This document shows, piece after piece, positions 60,876-64,000 of a DNA stretch of 64,000 bases (the stretch's first letter is position 1; the number at the start of each line of letters is the position of its first letter). This stretch comes from Microbacterium capsulatum (lineage in GTDB: Bacteria; Actinomycetota; Actinomycetes; Actinomycetales; Microbacteriaceae). The notes under the pieces were generated by a model. It worked only from the letters and a program-made list of their open reading frames with translations, was not told the origin of the DNA and ran no database searches. The position numbers were made by a program, and so were the translations under genes. The stretch spans positions 186,001 to 250,000 of the forward strand of contig NZ_JAVFCB010000003.1 in NCBI RefSeq assembly GCF_030865425.1, given 5' to 3'.

Positions 60876-61984
60876 TTGCCGCTCCCCGGCCAGATCAGCG
60901 TGTCGCCCTTGTAGAGGTCGGACACGAGCTTCGTGTCCATCATGTCCTTGAGGGCGGGCAGGGTCTTCACGTCGCCGTACTTCTGCACGATCTTGTACTC
61001 GGGCTGCCACATGGCCTCGCTCTGCACCCCGGGGTTGCCGCCGGTGCTCTCCTTCACCCACTGGGACTCGACGGCCCAGGTGCGGGCGAGCTGGTCGCGC
61101 GGGAACGCGGCGCCCTGGTTGTTGTCCTTCGCGAGCTTCGCGATCTTGTCGATGCACGCGTCGGAGGAGTCGAGGCAGTAGCGCAGCGCCTTGAGGCTCG
61201 CGCGCATGAAGTCGGCGGCCACCTCGCGGTGCTCCTTGAGGAAGCGCGAGTTCGCCTCCATCACGTTGTAGGTGCCTTTGACGCCGAAGTCGGCGGGCTT
61301 GAACTCGCTGAACGGCTGCTTCGCCGCACGCAGGGCCTCGGGCTGGTTCGAGGCGTAGCCGACGATCGCGTCGACCTGGTCGCGCACGACCACCGTCGGG
61401 TCGTAGTTGGTCATCTTGACCTTGTCGACCTTGGACACGTCGACGCCGGCGTTGTCGAGCATGGCCGAGGCGATCGGCGTGAGGTTGATGAAGTAGCCCA
61501 GGGATCCGCTCTGCAGGTCCTTCAGGCTCTTCAGCTTCTCGTTGCCGAAGATGGAGAACGGCGAGGTCGTGCCGTAGGTCGCGACCGCCGTGAGGTTCTT
61601 GCTGTTCGCGGCGGCGAGCATGACGTCGGATGCGGATCCGAGGGCGGTGAACTGCGCCTGGCCGCTCGCGACGAGCTGCTGCCCGTTCGCGCCGGAGGCG
61701 TTGATGTCGACCTTCAGGCAGAGGGCGTCGAAGTAGCCCAGCTCCTTGGCGAGGAACACGTCGAGCTGGCCGGCGCTGGCCGAGTAGCCGTAACCGGAGA
61801 TGTACGTGATCGTGCCGGCGTCCTGGTTGCGCTTGCAGGTGGTGGCGTCGACCGCCGCGTTCTTCGGGAGGGCGGCGCCGCTCGCCGACTGCGAGCAGGC
61901 GCTCAGGGCGAGCGTGGCGGCGATCACGCAGGTGAGCGCGGCGGCGATGCGGGTTCGGGTCTTAACCGCGGGGGAGAGTGCCAT
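60872..61984 (-). CDS. ABC substrate-binding lipoprotein (NMT1/SsuA-like)
   Basis: A 370-residue lipoprotein. Signal peptide with KTRTR start, hydrophobic core and lipobox LSAC (Cys30). The mature part is an NMT1/SsuA-type fold (DVFLAKELGYFDALCLKVDINASGANGQQLVASGQAQF-type start). Four extra cysteines may form disulfides. The ATG at 61984 has AAGGGA before it; the probable PadR operator is 50 bases upstream. Confidence 0.9.
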   Translation of the reverse strand: MALSPAVKTRTRIAAALTCVIAATLALSACSQSASGAALPKNAAVDATTCKRNQDAGTITYISGYGYSASAGQLDVFLAKELGYFDALCLKVDINASGANGQQLVASGQAQFTALGSASDVMLAAANSKNLTAVATYGTTSPFSIFGNEKLKSLKDLQSGSLGYFINLTPIASAMLDNAGVDVSKVDKVKMTNYDPTVVVRDQVDAIVGYASNQPEALRAAKQPFSEFKPADFGVKGTYNVMEANSRFLKEHREVAADFMRASLKALRYCLDSSDACIDKIAKLAKDNNQGAAFPRDQLARTWAVESQWVKESTGGNPGVQSEAMWQPEYKIVQKYGDVKTLPALKDMMDTKLVSDLYKGDTLIWPGSGK

Positions 61985-62033
61985 GGGGGTCCCTTCTCGG
62001 CCGTTCATCGTTGATGGCCCACCGAAAGTAACA

Positions 62034-62049
62034 TAGTCAATCTTGACTA
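62034..62049. promoter_or_regulatory. Probable PadR operator 2
   Basis: TAGTCAATCTTGACTA is the same 7-2-7 palindrome as at 56191-56206, differing only in one centre base, and is extended by a flanking A/T pair. It lies 50 bases before the importer lipoprotein gene, over its likely promoter. Confidence 0.78.
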
Positions 62050-62120
62050 TGCAATCTTGAAGGTAACGATGGCGCAACGCGTCCCGTCGCCGGGCGAGCC
62101 CTCCCCCGGCGACGGGCTTC

Positions 62121-62193
62121 CCACCCGTTCACTGGTCGCGACACGCCGCCGAACGGGCCGAATGGGGGCGTGTCGCGACCAGTGAACGGGTGG
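62121..62193. repeat. Hairpin repeat, family B, perfect 27-bp stem
   Basis: Arms at 62121-62147 and 62167-62193 (core TTCACTGGTCGCGACACGCC) pair with no mismatch around a 19-base loop. It is the best copy of the family. It lies 80 bases after the ramB stop and may be its terminator. A CGACAACGACGAC-like microsatellite follows at 62211-62253. Confidence 0.88.
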
Positions 62194-62273
62194 ACGCCGC
62201 CCCGAAAGCGATGACAACTACGACAGCGACGGCAACGACGACAACGACGACGGTTCAGAGTGCGGCTCTGCGA

Positions 62274-63710
62274 TCAGCGCGGGGCGTGCGCCTCGAGGAA
62301 CTCGTACACGTCGGTCGTGTCAACGCCCGGGAACGCTCCCGTCGGCAGCGTGGCCAGGAGCGTGCGCGGAGTGCGCACGTTCGGCCAGGACTGCTCCCGC
62401 CAGCGCACCTCGAGCTCGGCGGGCGCCCGCCGGCAGCACACCTCGACGGAGTGCGTGGAGACGCCGCGGTTCGGGGTGTCGCGCCCGATGAACCACTTGG
62501 TGTCGTCGAAGCGCACACCCACGCTCACCGAGTGCAGGCCCTCGCTCGAGGGCTCGACGCGCGCGGTGCACCAGTACGTGCCGTTGCCGGTGTCGGTGTA
62601 CTGGTAGTACGGGTTGAACCGGTCCTCCTCCTCGAACACGACGCGGCTGGTCCAGCGCCGGCAGCACATCTGCCCCTCGATGGATCCGAGCCGGTCGGTC
62701 GGGAAGTTCACGTCGTCGTTCTCGTACGCCTTCGTGATCGTGCCGGACTCGTGCACCTTGAGGAAGTGCACGGGGATCCCGAGGTGCCGGGTCGCGAGGT
62801 TCGTGAACCGGTGCGCGGCCGTCTCGTACGACACCGAATAGGCGTCGCGGAGGTCCTCGATCGAGATCGCCCGGCGCTGCTTGGCGTCCTGCAGCACGGG
62901 CACGAGGTGCTCCTCGGGCATCAGCAGGGCACCGGTGAGGTAGTTCGTCTCGACGCGCTGGCGGAGGAACTCGGCGTAGCTGCGGGGCTCGGCGTGTCCG
63001 AGGATCCGGCTGGACAGCGCCTGCAGCACGGCGGCGCGGGAGTCGCCGCGGTCCGCGACCCGGCTGGACAGGTACAGCCGGCCGTGCGCGAGGTCGGCGA
63101 CGCTGCGGGTCGACTGCGGCAGGTCGGCCGCGTAGTGCAGGGTGAAGCCGAGATGCGCGGCGATGTCGCTCGCGGTGCGCTGGGTGAGCGGGCCTCCGCC
63201 GTGCCGGACCGCGGCGAGGATCTCGGCGGCCTTCGCCTCGAGCTCCGGGAAATGGTTGTCCTGCCGGCGCATGAGGTGGCGCAGCTCGAGGTTGGCGCGC
63301 CGCGCCTCCTCCGGCGTGGCGGCGCGCTCGTCGCGGAGCCGCTCGATCTCGCCGTGCAGGGCGAGCATCGCGGAGAGCGCCTCGTCGGGCACCGACTTCG
63401 CGATCCGGAACGGCGCGATCCCGAGCGCCCGGAAGGTCTGCCCCTTCATCGCGCGCTCGACGGCGATCTCCATGCCGGCCCGCTCGTCGAGCGGCTCGTC
63501 GGCGAGGATCTGGTCGATCGTGGTGCCGAGCGCCCGGGCGATCGACTGCAGCAGGGTGAGCTTCGGCTCGCGCTTGCCGGTCTCGATCATGGACAGCTGA
63601 CTGGGCGCGCGCTCGACGGCGGCGGCGAGCTCCTCGAGCGTCATCCCGGCGGCGAGACGGAGCCGGCGGATCCGTCGGCCGATCGTGAGGGCGTCGACCT
63701 CTTCTGTCAT
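62274..63710 (-). CDS. ramB: RamB/ScfR-type short-chain fatty acyl regulator
   Basis: A 478-residue regulator. N-terminal XRE helix-turn-helix (IGRRIRRLRLAAGMTLEELAAAVERAPSQLSMIETGKREPKL-type sequence, residues about 8-60), an ImmA/IrrE-like middle region (VETNYLTGALLMPEEHLVP), and a C-terminal DUF2083 domain with paired Cys (CCRRW, CCRRAP). RamB represses glyoxylate cycle, acetate or propionate genes in actinobacteria. The start at 63710 follows AAGGAG; a 90-base family-A hairpin stands 15 bases upstream. Divergent from a gene that leaves the window. Confidence 0.9.
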   Translation of the reverse strand: MTEEVDALTIGRRIRRLRLAAGMTLEELAAAVERAPSQLSMIETGKREPKLTLLQSIARALGTTIDQILADEPLDERAGMEIAVERAMKGQTFRALGIAPFRIAKSVPDEALSAMLALHGEIERLRDERAATPEEARRANLELRHLMRRQDNHFPELEAKAAEILAAVRHGGGPLTQRTASDIAAHLGFTLHYAADLPQSTRSVADLAHGRLYLSSRVADRGDSRAAVLQALSSRILGHAEPRSYAEFLRQRVETNYLTGALLMPEEHLVPVLQDAKQRRAISIEDLRDAYSVSYETAAHRFTNLATRHLGIPVHFLKVHESGTITKAYENDDVNFPTDRLGSIEGQMCCRRWTSRVVFEEEDRFNPYYQYTDTGNGTYWCTARVEPSSEGLHSVSVGVRFDDTKWFIGRDTPNRGVSTHSVEVCCRRAPAELEVRWREQSWPNVRTPRTLLATLPTGAFPGVDTTDVYEFLEAHAPR

Positions 63711-63724
63711 GCGGGTCTCCTTGG

Positions 63725-63814
63725 GGTCGTTGAGCGAGGACGCCGCCGGCGACCGAGACGAAACGCCGCCCGTCGGCGACGGACGTTTCGTCTCGCTTCG
63801 CTCGCTCAACGACC
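63725..63814. repeat. Family A hairpin in the ramB 5' region
   Basis: Left arm GGTCGTTGAGCGAG...GAGACGAAACG and right arm CGTTTCGTCTC...CTCGCTCAACGACC form a 90-base imperfect hairpin. It starts 15 bases before the ramB start codon and so is probably transcribed in the ramB mRNA. Confidence 0.88.
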
Positions 63815-63956
63815 CCACAGGGCCCGATTCTGTCACGAAAACAGAATTTCGATCAAACTTCACCACGATTTTGGCGGGGAGAGGGTCGGTTCTTCGCTCA
63901 GAGTGGTTGCCAAGCCATCCGGCGCCTGACCGACATCTCACGGAGGAGACAGATCA

Positions 63957-64000
63957 TGACCATTCCCGCTGCGTCGCCGACCGCCCCGATCCGGACCGTC
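63957..64000 (+). CDS. N-terminus of a gene running off the window
   Basis: ATG at 63957 behind a strong GGAGGAG site; only the first 14 complete codons (TIPAASPTAPIRT after Met) are in the window. Position divergent from ramB suggests a RamB target such as isocitrate lyase or a propionate gene; the visible residues cannot identify it. Confidence 0.6.

Noticed and set aside
62211..62253. CGACAACGACGAC microsatellite as a regulatory element
   Set aside because: Short and imperfect; it lies at the end of ramB with no further support.

Overview
The window looks like chromosomal DNA of a high-GC actinobacterium, most likely Microbacterium or a close relative in the Microbacteriaceae. Reasons: strong G/C-ending codon use; two DUF222 (13E12-type) HNH nuclease genes; the actinobacterial order sucC-sucD-PerM-like membrane protein-purN-purH; a NusG with a long acidic N-terminus; RamB/ScfR and LysG/LysE regulator-transporter pairs; and many promoters whose -10 box lies 6-7 nt before the start codon, as expected for leaderless mRNAs. 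The taxon is an inference from gene content. I saw no insertion sequence, prophage, plasmid origin or CRISPR array.

Layout. 0.06-7.4 kb: assimilatory sulfate reduction (sirohydrochlorin chelatase, sulfite reductase, APS reductase, ATP sulfurylase CysD/CysN), interrupted by the first DUF222 gene. 7.6-12.3 kb: a heterodimeric ABC exporter behind a possible leader-peptide attenuator, then an isochorismatase-like hydrolase. 12.4-14.4 kb: Ada/AlkA and Ogt alkylation repair. 14.6-20.5 kb: purH, purN, PerM-like protein, sucD, sucC. 20.7-30.4 kb: TetR plus acyl-CoA dehydrogenase, a Cys-tailed unknown protein, a CrtI-like oxidoreductase, a stand-alone ATP-dependent ligase convergent with a LigD-type polymerase, LysG/LysE, TetR plus DUF1772, and DUF1801. 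30.5-33.4 kb: rplA, rplK, nusG, secE and tRNA-Trp. 33.6-43.0 kb: an uncharacterised catabolic cluster with a complete peptide-type ABC importer, a DRE-TIM protein, a xylose-isomerase-like TIM barrel and an M24-fold protein without the usual metal ligands. 43.4-51.7 kb: putrescine/GABA degradation under a divergent PucR-type regulator. 51.8-53.9 kb: an 18-unit, 24-bp minisatellite, the second DUF222 gene and another repeat array. 53.9-62.1 kb: MBL hydrolase/TetR pair, then a two-component flavin monooxygenase regulon (flavin reductase, riboflavin kinase, LLM monooxygenase, sulfonate/nitrate-type ABC importer, PadR). 62.3-64.0 kb: ramB and the first codons of the next gene.

How it fits together. 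The sulfur genes form one translationally coupled unit. Putrescine oxidase, aldehyde dehydrogenases and GabT make a route from putrescine to succinate. One near-identical palindrome (TAGTCAA-NN-TTGACTA) lies before both the flavin reductase and the ABC importer genes, tying the flavin region into one probable PadR regulon.

The least ordinary signals are interspersed repeat families that form hairpins, tandem arrays and in-frame insertions in CysN and in the LigD-type polymerase; their association with the DUF222 genes; SOS-box-like sequences at both DUF222 promoters; the candidate leader peptide of the ABC exporter; a strong excess of the hexamer GGATCC in all reading phases; and the catabolic cluster at 33.6-43.0 kb.
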